64,000 nucleotides of DNA, from NCBI GenBank assembly GCA_029167225.1, contig JARFNK010000009.1, forward strand, positions 151,022-215,021, written 5' to 3'. The translations under genes were made by a program, and so were the position numbers. The notes under the pieces are model-generated. The model worked only from the letters and a program-made list of their open reading frames with translations, was not told where the DNA came from and ran no database searches. Origin of the DNA: Sphingobium arseniciresistens. GTDB lineage: Bacteria; Pseudomonadota; Alphaproteobacteria; Sphingomonadales; Sphingomonadaceae. This document shows positions 34,120 through 42,688 of this stretch, piece after piece; the first letter of the stretch is position 1; the number at the start of each line of letters is the position of its first letter.

Positions 34120-36691
34120 AATAATAGCCGCCTGCAGGGTTGAAGGGCGAGGGACCATAATAGCCCTGCCCCGTCTGGGGATTGCCCGGCCCGTTGGTTT
34201 CGGGCCGCACGTCGAAGATGTTGGTGGCGCCGAAAGACAGGGTCGCGAAGCGCGTGACCTTCGCGCTGACATTGGCGTCGGTGATCCACTTGGCGCCGAA
34301 ATAGCGATCGTCGCCCGCCGCCGTGCGCTGGGTATATTTGCCATAGCGGCTCGTGGTCAGGTTGAGGCCGAAAATGCCCTTGGTCCAGTTGAGCGAGCCG
34401 ACCAGCTTGGTATGGGGCTGCAGCACTTCCAGCTCGCCCTGCTTGTCGCCGCCGAAGAAGACCGACCCCGCGCCCAGCAGCGAAGCGCCATTGGCGCCGA
34501 ACAGTTGCGACGGGGTATCGACCAGATCGGTGATGTGCGTCTTGCTGTAGTTGAAGGCGAGCGTCAGCCCCAGCTTGCCCAGATCGCCGATGCGCGTCGA
34601 ATAATCGGCAACGAGGTCGAAGCCCTTGGTGGTCGTGTCCACCGCGTTGATGAAATATTCGGCCTGCTCGATGTCGGACAGGCCATTGGCCGACAGGATC
34701 GCCGAGATGCCGGGGCCGAACAGGCGGCCGGTGCGGGCGATGCGGTTCTTGATGCGGATATAATAGCCATCGAGCGTGATCGACAGGCCATCGATCGGCG
34801 TGGCGACGATGCCGAGGCCCGCATTCAGGCTCTTTTCCGCCTTCAGGGGCTTGGCGCCGAGGAGCTGGCCAACCGTGGAGTCCGCCGTCACCAGCTTGGC
34901 GACGGTGGGCCGCAATTCCGTCTGGCCGGTTTCGGGGTTGAAGAAGGAGGAGGTGCGCCCGTCCGTCTGGGCATAGCCGATCTGGGTGAGCGAAGGCGCG
35001 CGAAAGCCGGTGCCGATGGTACCGCGCACAGCCAGGCCCGGCGACAATTCATAGCGGCTGTTGAACTTGAAGCTCACCGGGCTGCCCGACCCGTCGCTAT
35101 AATGTTCGGCGCGCGCGGCGAGGCCGACATACCATTGGTCGAGCGGATAGAGGCCAAGGTCGACATAGCCGGCATAGACCTTGCGGCTGATGTCCGCCAC
35201 GTCCGCCGGCGACAGCACGATGGCGCCCTGCACCACCGGCGAGGCGATGCGGCCAACATTCCAGTCATATTGCTGGTCGCCCGGCTGGAACACATAGCTT
35301 GCCGGCTCATAGGCGAGCGGATCGCCCGCGAAGGTGCGGAAGCGGTCGAGCCGGTATTCGCCGCCCACCGACAGCTGCACCGGGCGGGCAAGGCCGATGT
35401 CGAACTCGCGCGTCAGGTCGACATTATGGGTCCATTGGCGAAATTCGAAGCTGGCGAGGTTGGGCCATTCCGTCGGGCTGTCCGGCCCGAGCGAGGGGCG
35501 GATCGACAGGTCGGAATATTGATGGCTGTAGTTGCGGCCGAACGACGAGCTGATGTCATAGTTCCAGCCCGCCAGCGTGCCCTTCAGCCCGCCGACGATC
35601 TGGAAATCATTCTCGTCGATATTGTTGAGCGGATAATAGCCATCCGGGAAGAGCGCGGTGAAATTGGCGGTGCTGTTGGGGCGGCGGAAATTATTGCCGA
35701 TCACCGCCTTGCGCTCGCCATAGGTGCCGAAGGAATAGAGGGTGGCGTTCTGTATCACCGGCAGTTCGGCATTATAGGTGAGGTTGAACGCCTTGATCTG
35801 CGGATCGCCATTATGCGCGCCATCCAGGTTCCATTGCGCGTTGCGGGCGTTCGCGGCGGCGACATTGGCCAGCACCTGATCGCGCGTCAGGCCGCTCGTC
35901 GCGACGACCTGATCAACGGTTCGGCCAGCGGGAAGCCCATAGAGGTTGGTGTCGGTCGACGGCAGGTTCCACCAGGCGCCGCCACGCTTGCGCACGTCGC
36001 CGCTGACGGTCAGGAAGCCGCCGTCGTCGCCGATGCGGGTGCCATAATGCAGGTTCGCCTTCCAGCTGTCCGGATTGCCATTGGCTTCGTAGAGCGTACC
36101 GTAGGTGAAATCGCCACCCAGCCCTTCCTTCTGGCTCAGCTGGACGTTGATGACCCCCGCGACCGCATCGGTGCCATATTGGGCGGCGGCGGAATCCTTG
36201 AGCACCTCGATCCGCTCGATCGAACTGGTGGGGATGAGGTCGAGATCGACCGGGTTGACGCCCGAACTATCGGTCGTGCTGTTGTTGAGGAACGCCGCAT
36301 TGTGCCGCCGCTTTCCGTTGACCAGCACCAGCGTATAGGCCGGGCCGAGGCCGCGATTGGTGACGGGGCGGCCGATGGAAAAGACGCCCGCATGGGTCGC
36401 GCCGAAATTGAGCGAGGGAAGCAGCTTGGAAAGCGCCTCGCCGAACTCCGCGGCGCCCGTGCCCTGCAGTTTCTCCGCGCCGACCACGTCGATCGGTGCC
36501 GGGCTCTCGGCCACCGTGCGCGGCGCGCCGCGAACCCCGGTGACGATGATCGCGCCGGCGTCCGCCAGGTTATCCGCAGCAGCCTCGGCCGGCTGGCTTG
36601 CGGTCTGCGCGAAGGCCGGAGCAGCGCCCAGAGCCAACGAAAAAGCAACAACCCGCAATGAAACAGAAGAGAGTGAATTCTTAATTCGCAT
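34094..36691 (-). CDS. TonB-dependent outer-membrane receptor
   Basis: About 865 residues. A signal peptide (residues 1-28, FSLALGAAPAFA before QTAS) is followed by the plug domain: a TonB-box-like GAIIVTGVR, then SPAPIDVVGAEKLQG, TLVLVNGKRRHNAAF, IERIEVLKDSAAAQYGTDAV and AGVINVQL. A 22-strand barrel ends in GRIALDF with terminal Phe. Such receptors import large or scarce substrates using proton-motive force. Lying between sulfonate-type binding proteins it probably brings in the organosulfur compound rather than iron. Start: ATG 36691 with GGGGG upstream gives a clean signal peptide; an upstream Met 12 codons earlier does not. The 130 bases before it are unusually AT-rich and should hold the promoter. 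Confidence 0.93.
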   Translation of the reverse strand: MRIKNSLSSVSLRVVAFSLALGAAPAFAQTASQPAEAAADNLADAGAIIVTGVRGAPRTVAESPAPIDVVGAEKLQGTGAAEFGEALSKLLPSLNFGATHAGVFSIGRPVTNRGLGPAYTLVLVNGKRRHNAAFLNNSTTDSSGVNPVDLDLIPTSSIERIEVLKDSAAAQYGTDAVAGVINVQLSQKEGLGGDFTYGTLYEANGNPDSWKANLHYGTRIGDDGGFLTVSGDVRKRGGAWWNLPSTDTNLYGLPAGRTVDQVVATSGLTRDQVLANVAAANARNAQWNLDGAHNGDPQIKAFNLTYNAELPVIQNATLYSFGTYGERKAVIGNNFRRPNSTANFTALFPDGYYPLNNIDENDFQIVGGLKGTLAGWNYDISSSFGRNYSHQYSDLSIRPSLGPDSPTEWPNLASFEFRQWTHNVDLTREFDIGLARPVQLSVGGEYRLDRFRTFAGDPLAYEPASYVFQPGDQQYDWNVGRIASPVVQGAIVLSPADVADISRKVYAGYVDLGLYPLDQWYVGLAARAEHYSDGSGSPVSFKFNSRYELSPGLAVRGTIGTGFRAPSLTQIGYAQTDGRTSSFFNPETGQTELRPTVAKLVTADSTVGQLLGAKPLKAEKSLNAGLGIVATPIDGLSITLDGYYIRIKNRIARTGRLFGPGISAILSANGLSDIEQAEYFINAVDTTTKGFDLVADYSTRIGDLGKLGLTLAFNYSKTHITDLVDTPSQLFGANGASLLGAGSVFFGGDKQGELEVLQPHTKLVGSLNWTKGIFGLNLTTSRYGKYTQRTAAGDDRYFGAKWITDANVSAKVTRFATLSFGATNIFDVRPETNGPGNPQTGQGYYGPSPFNPAGGYYYGRIALDF

Positions 36692-36821
36692 TTTATGACC
36701 CCCAATGGATGGGGCGTTGTTAGACACGACCGAAAATATCGAATAACAAATTCAAGACCACTTCCTATGATTATATTCAAACTTTAGTTGTTATTTCCAT
36801 AAAGAAAGATAATGTTGATCA

Positions 36822-37775
36822 CTATTTTACAAAACTTGTATCAAATGCATCCTTGACCGCTCGTTCCGATTGGATCAGTCCGGCATTCTGGAAGCGCGCA
36901 GTGATATCCTGTTCATGCGCCAGGATATTGCCGTCGATCGACCGCGAGATGCGGTTGTTGCGATCGAAGCTGGCACGGGCGATGTCGAGCGGCAGCCCCG
37001 TTTCCTTGGCAAGTACCTGCGCGAACTGGTCGGGGTGCGCCCGTGCCCAGGCGACGGCCTTCGCTTCCCGCGCGAGGAAATCCTGAAGCAGCGCGCGCCG
37101 GGGCTCGATCGAATCCGCATTGGCGATGTCGATATAGATCGGCAGGCCATAATCCTTCGCATCGACGACAGGCCGCGCACCCTCCTTGATCGCGACATTG
37201 GTATAGGGTGTCCATGTCGACCAGGCGTCGATCGCGCCGCTGTCGAACGCTGCCTTCGCGTCGCCCGGCGGCAGGAAGGTCACGCGTACCCTGTCGGCGG
37301 GGATCTTCGCCCGCTCCAGCGCCTGCAACAGCAGATGATGGCCGATCGAGCCGCGCGTGGTGGCGACGGACTTGCCGACCAGATCGTCCACCGAGCGGAT
37401 CGGCGAGCCCGACTTGACCAGCACGGCCAGCGCCTCTGGCGCCTGGTTGACCGGCGCCTGCACCGCAATCGCCTTGACCGGGCTGCCGCTTTGATAGGCG
37501 AAGATGAACGGCGCGTCGGCGGCAAGGCCAAGGTCAGCCGCGCCGCTGCCGACCGCTTCGAGCAGCGGCTGGGCAGATGGGAACTCGGACCACTCGACCG
37601 TATAGGGCGCGCCTTCCAGCGCGCCGGAGGCGAGCATCATCGCCTTGACCTGCCCTTTCTGGTTGGCGACGCGCAGCACATTGTCCGCGCCCTTACGAAA
37701 TTGGGTGGCGGCCACTGCAATGCCCGCCACCACCACAACCGCCACGCCCGCAAGGGCGACCGTCCGTTTCGCCAT
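36822..37775 (-). CDS. Aliphatic sulfonate ABC transporter substrate-binding protein
   Basis: A 317-residue SsuA-like binding protein with an N-terminal membrane anchor or uncleaved signal (TVALAGVAVVVVAGIAVAA). Sulfonate-family segments are VEWSEFPSAQPLLEAVGSG, DLGLAADAPFIFAYQSGSPV, KSGSPIRSVDDLVGKSVATT and RGSIGHHLLLQALERA. It is the last gene of the leftward row ssuC-ssuB-thiol dioxygenase-rhodanese-monooxygenase, one base after the monooxygenase stop. It is therefore the natural partner of the permease and ATPase at 40802-42399, despite being five genes away. Sulfonates are the likely ligand class. Confidence 0.9.
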   Translation of the reverse strand: MAKRTVALAGVAVVVVAGIAVAATQFRKGADNVLRVANQKGQVKAMMLASGALEGAPYTVEWSEFPSAQPLLEAVGSGAADLGLAADAPFIFAYQSGSPVKAIAVQAPVNQAPEALAVLVKSGSPIRSVDDLVGKSVATTRGSIGHHLLLQALERAKIPADRVRVTFLPPGDAKAAFDSGAIDAWSTWTPYTNVAIKEGARPVVDAKDYGLPIYIDIANADSIEPRRALLQDFLAREAKAVAWARAHPDQFAQVLAKETGLPLDIARASFDRNNRISRSIDGNILAHEQDITARFQNAGLIQSERAVKDAFDTSFVK

Positions 37776-37776
37776 A

Positions 37777-38880
37777 TCAGCCCGCGAGCGCCAGATCGTT
37801 CTGCTGACCCCGGGCTTCATCCCGTTCGGCCACCTTGCGGCGGACGACCGGCAGCAGCTCGCGACCATAGAGGATGGCATCGCCCAGCGGATCGAAGCCG
37901 CGGATCAGGAAATGGTCGATGCCGATGTCATAATATTCCAGCAACGCGTCAGCCACCTGCTCGGGCGTGCCGACCAGGCCGGTGCTGTTGCCGGCCGCGC
38001 CGGTCAGCGCGGCAACGCCGGTCCACAGGCGCGTGTCACGCCGGTTGCCCTGCGCGGTGTCGAGCAGGCGCAGCGACCCGGCATTGGGCGGACGATGGCC
38101 AGTGATCGGCAGTCCGGCAGCAAGGCGGTTCTCGCGCACCTGCTCCTCGATCTCGTCCGCCTTCTTCCACGCGGCTTCCTCGGTATCGGCGATCACAGGG
38201 CGCAGCGAGAGCGAGAAGCCGGGATCGCGGCCGAAGCGCGCGGCCGAGCGGCGGACCTGCCGCACGGTGTCGCCCACCTGTTCCAGCGTCTCGCCCCACA
38301 GAGCGTAGACATCGGCATGGCGCCCGGCGACCTCGATCGCCTCTTCCGAGGAACCACCGAAGAAGACCGGCAGATTGTCGGGCTTGATGGCGCTGAACGC
38401 CTGCTTCACGTCATAGAAGCGGCCCTGATGATCGAAGGGCTGGGCCGCCGTCCATTCCTGCCGCAGCACGGTCAGATATTCGTCCGTGCGGGCGTAGCGC
38501 TCCGACTTGACGCTCTTCGTGTCGCCGTCCCGCGCCATTTCCTCGTCGGCGCCACCGGTGATGATGTGCACCGCGACCCGGCCGCCCGAAAGCTGGTCGA
38601 GCGTGGCGAGCTGGCGCGCGGCGACCGTGGGCTGCGTAAAGCCGGGGCGATGCGCGACCAGGAAGCCCAGCGTGCTGGTGATCGCGGCGGCATGGGCCGC
38701 GACGATCTGGCTTTCCGGGCTGTTGGAGCCGAAGGGAATGAGCACGCGGTCGAAGCCGCCCTCTTCCTGCGCCCTGGCGGCGGCGTCCACATAATCCTTG
38801 TCGAGTACGCGACTGCGCACCGCCGCCTGCGTTTCGGAACCGTTGTTGAAGCCGATATAGCCGATGAACTTGACGCTCAT
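37777..38880 (-). CDS. ssuD: SsuD-like FMNH2-dependent alkanesulfonate monooxygenase
   Basis: A 367-residue luciferase-fold monooxygenase. Much of E. coli SsuD can be followed: FDRVLIPFGSNSPESQIVAA, GFLVAHRPGFTQPTVAARQL, ATLDQLSGGR, HIITGGADEEMARDGD, SERYARTDEYLTVLR and PVFFGGSSEEAIEVA. The known reaction splits R-CH2-SO3 into an aldehyde and sulfite using FMNH2 and O2. The N-terminus (MSVKFIGYIGFNNGS) differs from E. coli SsuD and resembles other LLM sulfur enzymes, so exact substrate and symbol are tentative. SsuE, the usual FMN reductase, is missing. The gene sits between rhodanese and binding-protein genes in one transcript. Confidence 0.85.
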   Translation of the reverse strand: MSVKFIGYIGFNNGSETQAAVRSRVLDKDYVDAAARAQEEGGFDRVLIPFGSNSPESQIVAAHAAAITSTLGFLVAHRPGFTQPTVAARQLATLDQLSGGRVAVHIITGGADEEMARDGDTKSVKSERYARTDEYLTVLRQEWTAAQPFDHQGRFYDVKQAFSAIKPDNLPVFFGGSSEEAIEVAGRHADVYALWGETLEQVGDTVRQVRRSAARFGRDPGFSLSLRPVIADTEEAAWKKADEIEEQVRENRLAAGLPITGHRPPNAGSLRLLDTAQGNRRDTRLWTGVAALTGAAGNSTGLVGTPEQVADALLEYYDIGIDHFLIRGFDPLGDAILYGRELLPVVRRKVAERDEARGQQNDLALAG

Positions 38881-38922
38881 GATGCGCCTCCTCTTGAAAC
38901 GGAAAGATCAGATGCCGGGTCG

Positions 38923-40185
38923 TCAGATGACGTAGAAGCCGTGGGTGCCATCGCGGGCGAGCTGGTCCACCAGCCCATATTCCCAATCGAGATAAGCCTG
39001 CATCGCCGCCGCCTTATTGTCGGTGCCTTCATAGGGCCGCTTGTAGCGCCCCTCCGGCCCGCGCGGCGCAGGCGCGCCATCCGTTCCGGTTTCCAGCGTC
39101 ACCTGCGACCAGTCGGCGTCGAGCACCGACACGTCCCAGCCCAGTTGCGCCAGCCAGGACGCCGTCATGTCCGCGCGCGGCCCAAGATCGTCGGCAACGA
39201 CGATGCGGGCGCCGCGTACCGGCGCATAATGATCGGTCTCCTGCACGAGCTGGCCGCCCTGCGCATTGCGGAAGCCGGGGATATGGCCGCCTTCATAAAT
39301 CTTTGGCTGGCGCACGTCGTAGAGGTAGAGGGTGCGGCCTTCATCGGCCTTCAGATGCTCCAGCTCCGCCCAGCCGATGTGCTTCACACCGGCGCGATAG
39401 GAGACGGCGCGCGCATGGGCGCGGGCCTCGTCGACGCCTGCGCCGTCCACTTCCGGGGCGATGCGGGTCTGGCCGGTTTCCAGCTCCTGCCCGGCCAGCG
39501 TCCAGCCGATGGTGCCGTTGCGCAGGGCATAGACCTTGTTGGGGATGCCTGCGTTGACCAGCGACTGGGTGCCGATGATGGAGCGCGTGCGCCCGGCGCA
39601 GTTGACGATGATCGTGGTGTCAGGGTCCGGCGCGATGGCACGGGCGCGCAGCACCAGCTCGGCGCCGGGCACGCTCGTTCCGGTCGGGATGCTCATGGTG
39701 TTATATTCGTCGGTGCGGCGCGCATCGAGAATGGCGATATCGGCCTTCTCGCGGATCAGCGCCTGCACTTCCTCGGCCGCGAGCGAGGGCGTGTGGTTGC
39801 GATGCTCGACCAGTTCGCCGAACGCCTTGGAATAGCTGTTGACGTCCTCGAACAGTTCATAGCCCGCTTCGCGCCAGGCGGTCAGGCCGCCGTCCAGCTC
39901 GCTGACATCGGTGAAGCCAAGCCCCAGCAGTCGCACGGCGGCGCGGGCCGCCAGCCCCTCGCCATTGTCATAGACGACGATCGGCGTCTCGCGCCGGGGG
40001 ATGCGCCAGCGGGCTTCCTCATCGATGCGGCGCAGGGGAATCTGGGCGGCGAAGAGCGGATGCCCCTGCGCGAACTCGTGCTCCTCGCGCACATCGATGA
40101 GCGCGATCTCGGTGCCCGCGAGCAGGGCGGTGCGGATGGCGGCGGGCGTGGTCGTGCGGGTACGGTCGAGCGTGTCGGTGGTCAT
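38923..40185 (-). CDS. Triple-rhodanese sulfurtransferase
   Basis: A 420-residue cytoplasmic protein made of three rhodanese-like domains (about 10-115, 135-240, 265-385). Only the middle one has a catalytic cysteine, Cys196 in IIVNCAGRTRS. In the first and third the equivalent loop positions are Asp (VVYDNGEGLAA and VVADDLGPRAD), so those domains should be inactive and perhaps structural or substrate-binding. Active rhodaneses move sulfane sulfur to an acceptor such as cyanide, a thiol or sulfite. The start overlaps the thiol dioxygenase stop (ATGA), so the two proteins are made together; joint handling of persulfide and thiol sulfur is a reasonable guess. Confidence 0.88.
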   Translation of the reverse strand: MTTDTLDRTRTTTPAAIRTALLAGTEIALIDVREEHEFAQGHPLFAAQIPLRRIDEEARWRIPRRETPIVVYDNGEGLAARAAVRLLGLGFTDVSELDGGLTAWREAGYELFEDVNSYSKAFGELVEHRNHTPSLAAEEVQALIREKADIAILDARRTDEYNTMSIPTGTSVPGAELVLRARAIAPDPDTTIIVNCAGRTRSIIGTQSLVNAGIPNKVYALRNGTIGWTLAGQELETGQTRIAPEVDGAGVDEARAHARAVSYRAGVKHIGWAELEHLKADEGRTLYLYDVRQPKIYEGGHIPGFRNAQGGQLVQETDHYAPVRGARIVVADDLGPRADMTASWLAQLGWDVSVLDADWSQVTLETGTDGAPAPRGPEGRYKRPYEGTDNKAAAMQAYLDWEYGLVDQLARDGTHGFYVI

Positions 40186-40805
40186 TTGGATCGGTCCCAG
40201 AGGTTGGGGATGACGCTATTCGCGTATCCGGAAATAAAGCGCTTGGGCGTGCCATCGGGGGCGAAGGTCGCGCGTTCGACGGCGCCGATATTGGCGCCAT
40301 AGACATGGATGCTGATGGAGGGGGCATCGGCCTGACCGTTGGAAACCCGGTGGATATCGCCCAGGCTGGGGCTCAAAGCCTCGACCTCGCCAGCATGGAG
40401 GAAATCAGGCGTTCCTGCGGCTAATGATCCATCGGCGTGGCGGGTGAAGGGCTCCACCTTCTCGACACCGCGCAGGACGCCGACAAGGCCCCAGACCTGA
40501 TGATCGTGAATCGGCGTGGACTGGCCCGGCCCCCAGACGAAGCTGACGACGCTGAACCGCTCCAGGCTGTCGCAGTGCAGAAGATATTGCTGGTAGCGAT
40601 CGGGATGCGGGCGGGCGAAGGCGTCGGGCAGCCAGTTGTCCTGTGCGATCAATCCGGCCAGCAGCGCGCCGCCGCTTTGCAGGATCGTCCCTTCGTCCCG
40701 CGTCGTCGTGAGCAGATCAGCCAGTGCGGTGACGAATTCGCGCAGCGGCGCGATGTCCACGGCCCGATCGGTCACGGGCCGGCCGATGGCCGCCACCGCG
40801 TTCAT
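40182..40805 (-). CDS. Gln-type thiol dioxygenase (3-mercaptopropionate/cysteine dioxygenase family)
   Basis: A 207-residue cupin with non-heme iron. Ligands are His100 and His102 (TPIHDHQVWG) and His152 (IHRVSN); the Ser165-His167-Tyr169 triad of the family lies in PSISIHVYG. Mammalian cysteine dioxygenase uses an Arg in YTRNLV to hold the substrate carboxylate. The matching stretch here is YQQYLL, i.e. Gln73, the mark of bacterial 3-mercaptopropionate dioxygenases. Expected reaction: a thiol carboxylic acid plus O2 gives a sulfinate. It is locked into the transport operon by four-base overlaps on both sides (ssuB upstream, rhodanese downstream), which is unusual and suggests that the imported compound, or its product, is a thiol. 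Confidence 0.9.
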   Translation of the reverse strand: MNAVAAIGRPVTDRAVDIAPLREFVTALADLLTTTRDEGTILQSGGALLAGLIAQDNWLPDAFARPHPDRYQQYLLHCDSLERFSVVSFVWGPGQSTPIHDHQVWGLVGVLRGVEKVEPFTRHADGSLAAGTPDFLHAGEVEALSPSLGDIHRVSNGQADAPSISIHVYGANIGAVERATFAPDGTPKRFISGYANSVIPNLWDRSK

Positions 40806-41578
40806 TCGGCTGCCTCGACCAGGACCGGCTGCTCTTCGCCATACAGGTCGCCGCCCAGATAGGAGAGCAGCTTGGCACGCAGTCGCGACGACAGGCCGCC
40901 ACGCTGGCCGCGCTCGGCCGTGATCCGTTCTTCCGCGACGATCCGGCCACCGTCGAGCACCAGCACGCGGTCGGCGAGCGCGATCGCTTCCTCCACGTCG
41001 TGCGTGACCATCAGCACCGCAGGGCGATGCGTGCGCCAGAGCGAAAGCACGAGATCGTGCATGCGGTAGCGGGTCAGCGCATCGAGGGCCGCAAAGGGTT
41101 CGTCGAGCAGCAGCAGTTCCGGCTCTCGGACCAACGCACGGGCAAGTGCGGCGCGCTGCGCCTCGCCACCTGACAGCGTCAGCGGCCAGGCATCGATGCG
41201 ATGGCCGAGGCCCACTTCGCGCAGGGCATTTTCGCTGCGTTCGCGGATCGAATCGCCCTTGAGCCCCAGCGCCACATTCTTCCACACCGGCTTCCAGGGG
41301 AGCAGGCGCGCATCCTGAAACACGACGGCGCGGGAGCCGGGGACGGTCACATCCTGGCCGCGCACTTCGTCGAGCCCCGCCAGCGTGCGCAGCAAGGTCG
41401 TCTTGCCCGATCCCGAACGGCCCAGCAGGGCGACGAACTCGCCGGGGGCGATGTCCAGATCGAGCCCATCGATGATGGTGTTGGCGCCGAAGCGACGGGA
41501 GAAATCACGTAGGCGAACGACAGGCGCGGGTTCAGAACGGAAGGTTTCCACGGCGGAAAAGCCAAGACGTGCGTCCAT
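40802..41578 (-). CDS. ssuB: Sulfonate-type ABC transporter ATP-binding protein
   Basis: A 258-residue ATPase of the SsuB/TauB/NrtD group. Walker A GRSGSGKTT, Q-loop VVFQDARLLPW, signature LSGGEAQRAALARAL, Walker B LLLLDEPFAALD and switch His VTHDVEEA are all intact. It powers the permease encoded two bases upstream. Start ATG 41578 (MDARLGFSAVE); longer in-frame starts reach into the permease gene and are unlikely. The stop overlaps the thiol dioxygenase start. Confidence 0.94.
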   Translation of the reverse strand: MDARLGFSAVETFRSEPAPVVRLRDFSRRFGANTIIDGLDLDIAPGEFVALLGRSGSGKTTLLRTLAGLDEVRGQDVTVPGSRAVVFQDARLLPWKPVWKNVALGLKGDSIRERSENALREVGLGHRIDAWPLTLSGGEAQRAALARALVREPELLLLDEPFAALDALTRYRMHDLVLSLWRTHRPAVLMVTHDVEEAIALADRVLVLDGGRIVAEERITAERGQRGGLSSRLRAKLLSYLGGDLYGEEQPVLVEAAE

Positions 41579-41580
41579 GA

Positions 41581-42399
41581 TCACTGCTCCACTATGCTGG
41601 GGCGCCAGACGAGGGCGCGATTTTCGATGGCACGGACCGCCCAGTCGGCAAGCAGGCCGAGGATGGCGTAGACCATCAGGCACACGACGATGATGTCGGT
41701 CCGCATGAAGTCGCGGGCGTTGTTGATGAGATAGCCAAGGCCTGCCGAGGCGTTGATCTGTTCGGCGACGACGAGCACGAGGATCGAGACCGACAGCGAA
41801 TAGCGCAGCCCCACCAGCAACGCGGGAAGCGCCGCGGGCAGGACGACATGCCAGATCTGCTCCGTGCGGCTGAGACCGAAGCTGCGAGCGGCCTCGAGCA
41901 GGCGCGGGTCGACGCTGCGAATGCCGCTGTATAGGTTGAGATAGACCGGGAAGATGGTGCCGAAGGCGATCAGCGCGATCTTCGGCGTCTCACCGATACC
42001 AAACCAGACGATGAAGAGCGGCGTGAGCGCCAGCGCGGGAATCGTCCGCTTGATCTGCATGAGGGGATCGACCGCCAGTTCGCCCGACCGGGAAAGCCCC
42101 GCGACCAGACCGAGCACGATCCCCAGGCCCACTCCGAGGGTCAGGCCGACGGCCACGCGACCGAAGGAGACCAGCAGGTTGGAGGGCAGCTCGCCTGAAA
42201 GGGTCATTTCCAGCAGCGTGCCCAGCACTGCCGAGGGCGCTGCCAGGGTGCGCTCCGGGATCAGGCCGACCCGCGATCCCAGCTCCCAGAGCAGGAGCAG
42301 CAGGACCGGCGAAAGCCAGCGCCCGCCGAAGGTGGAAAGCGAGAATGAACGGGGCGAAATGCCGCCGCCCTTTTGCCCGCCAATGGATAATGCCGCCAT
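41581..42399 (-). CDS. ssuC: Sulfonate-type ABC transporter permease
   Basis: A 272-residue inner-membrane permease of the BPD_transp_1 family with about six helices. The cytoplasmic EAA loop reads EAARSFGLSRTEQIWHVVLP, and TLGVGLGIVLGLVAGLS and LRYSLSVSILVLVVAEQ are helices as in SsuC. It is the first gene of the leftward transcript ssuC-ssuB-dioxygenase-rhodanese-ssuD-binding protein. The promoter should lie in 42400-42688, where an ACTCA/TGAGT dyad is found, opposite the LysR gene. Confidence 0.92.
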   Translation of the reverse strand: MAALSIGGQKGGGISPRSFSLSTFGGRWLSPVLLLLLWELGSRVGLIPERTLAAPSAVLGTLLEMTLSGELPSNLLVSFGRVAVGLTLGVGLGIVLGLVAGLSRSGELAVDPLMQIKRTIPALALTPLFIVWFGIGETPKIALIAFGTIFPVYLNLYSGIRSVDPRLLEAARSFGLSRTEQIWHVVLPAALPALLVGLRYSLSVSILVLVVAEQINASAGLGYLINNARDFMRTDIIVVCLMVYAILGLLADWAVRAIENRALVWRPSIVEQ

Positions 42400-42442
42400 G
42401 GTGATCGCCTCTTTGTGACGACCGGAAGCTCAACATGATTTC

Positions 42443-42460
42443 TCTACTCATTCAATTGAG
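42443..42460. promoter_or_regulatory. Motif shared by two promoters of the sulfur island, copy 1
   Basis: TCTACTCATTCAATTGAG lies 44 bases before the ssuC start, between ssuC and the LysR gene. It includes ACTCA...TGAGT arms (42446-42450 and 42457-42461). Fifteen of 18 positions recur at 47092-47109 in the second divergent promoter of the island. It is probably the binding site of one common regulator, most simply the LysR protein at 42689. The rest of the 289-base interval 42400-42688 shows no gene. Confidence 0.55.
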
Positions 42461-42688
42461 TGTTAGGTTGCGCTCCTATTAGGAAAACTCATAGCCAGCG
42501 ATCCATCGCGCCAGATGCCCCATTTGTCGGCCTTTTGTGGGACATTCACGGCCAGCGCTGCCGGGAGATAGCTTTTCCTTGCCGTACTAAATCTCTACTA
42601 TTTTGATTGATATATAAGCATCAGCGATATGCCTCGGGCTCCGCTCCCGACCACGGGCCGGCCTGTCCATGTTCAAAAGGGGGCGCTC

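Noticed and set aside
34055-36661. 868-codon open frame on the plus strand over the TonB receptor gene
   Set aside because: It is the complement of a gene with a full receptor signature and signal peptide. Its product is rich in Arg, Ala and His with no domain, as expected of a GC-rich antisense frame.
37645-40302. 885-codon plus-strand open frame across the binding protein, monooxygenase and rhodanese genes
   Set aside because: It spans three well-supported genes on the other strand and has no motif or plausible start context.
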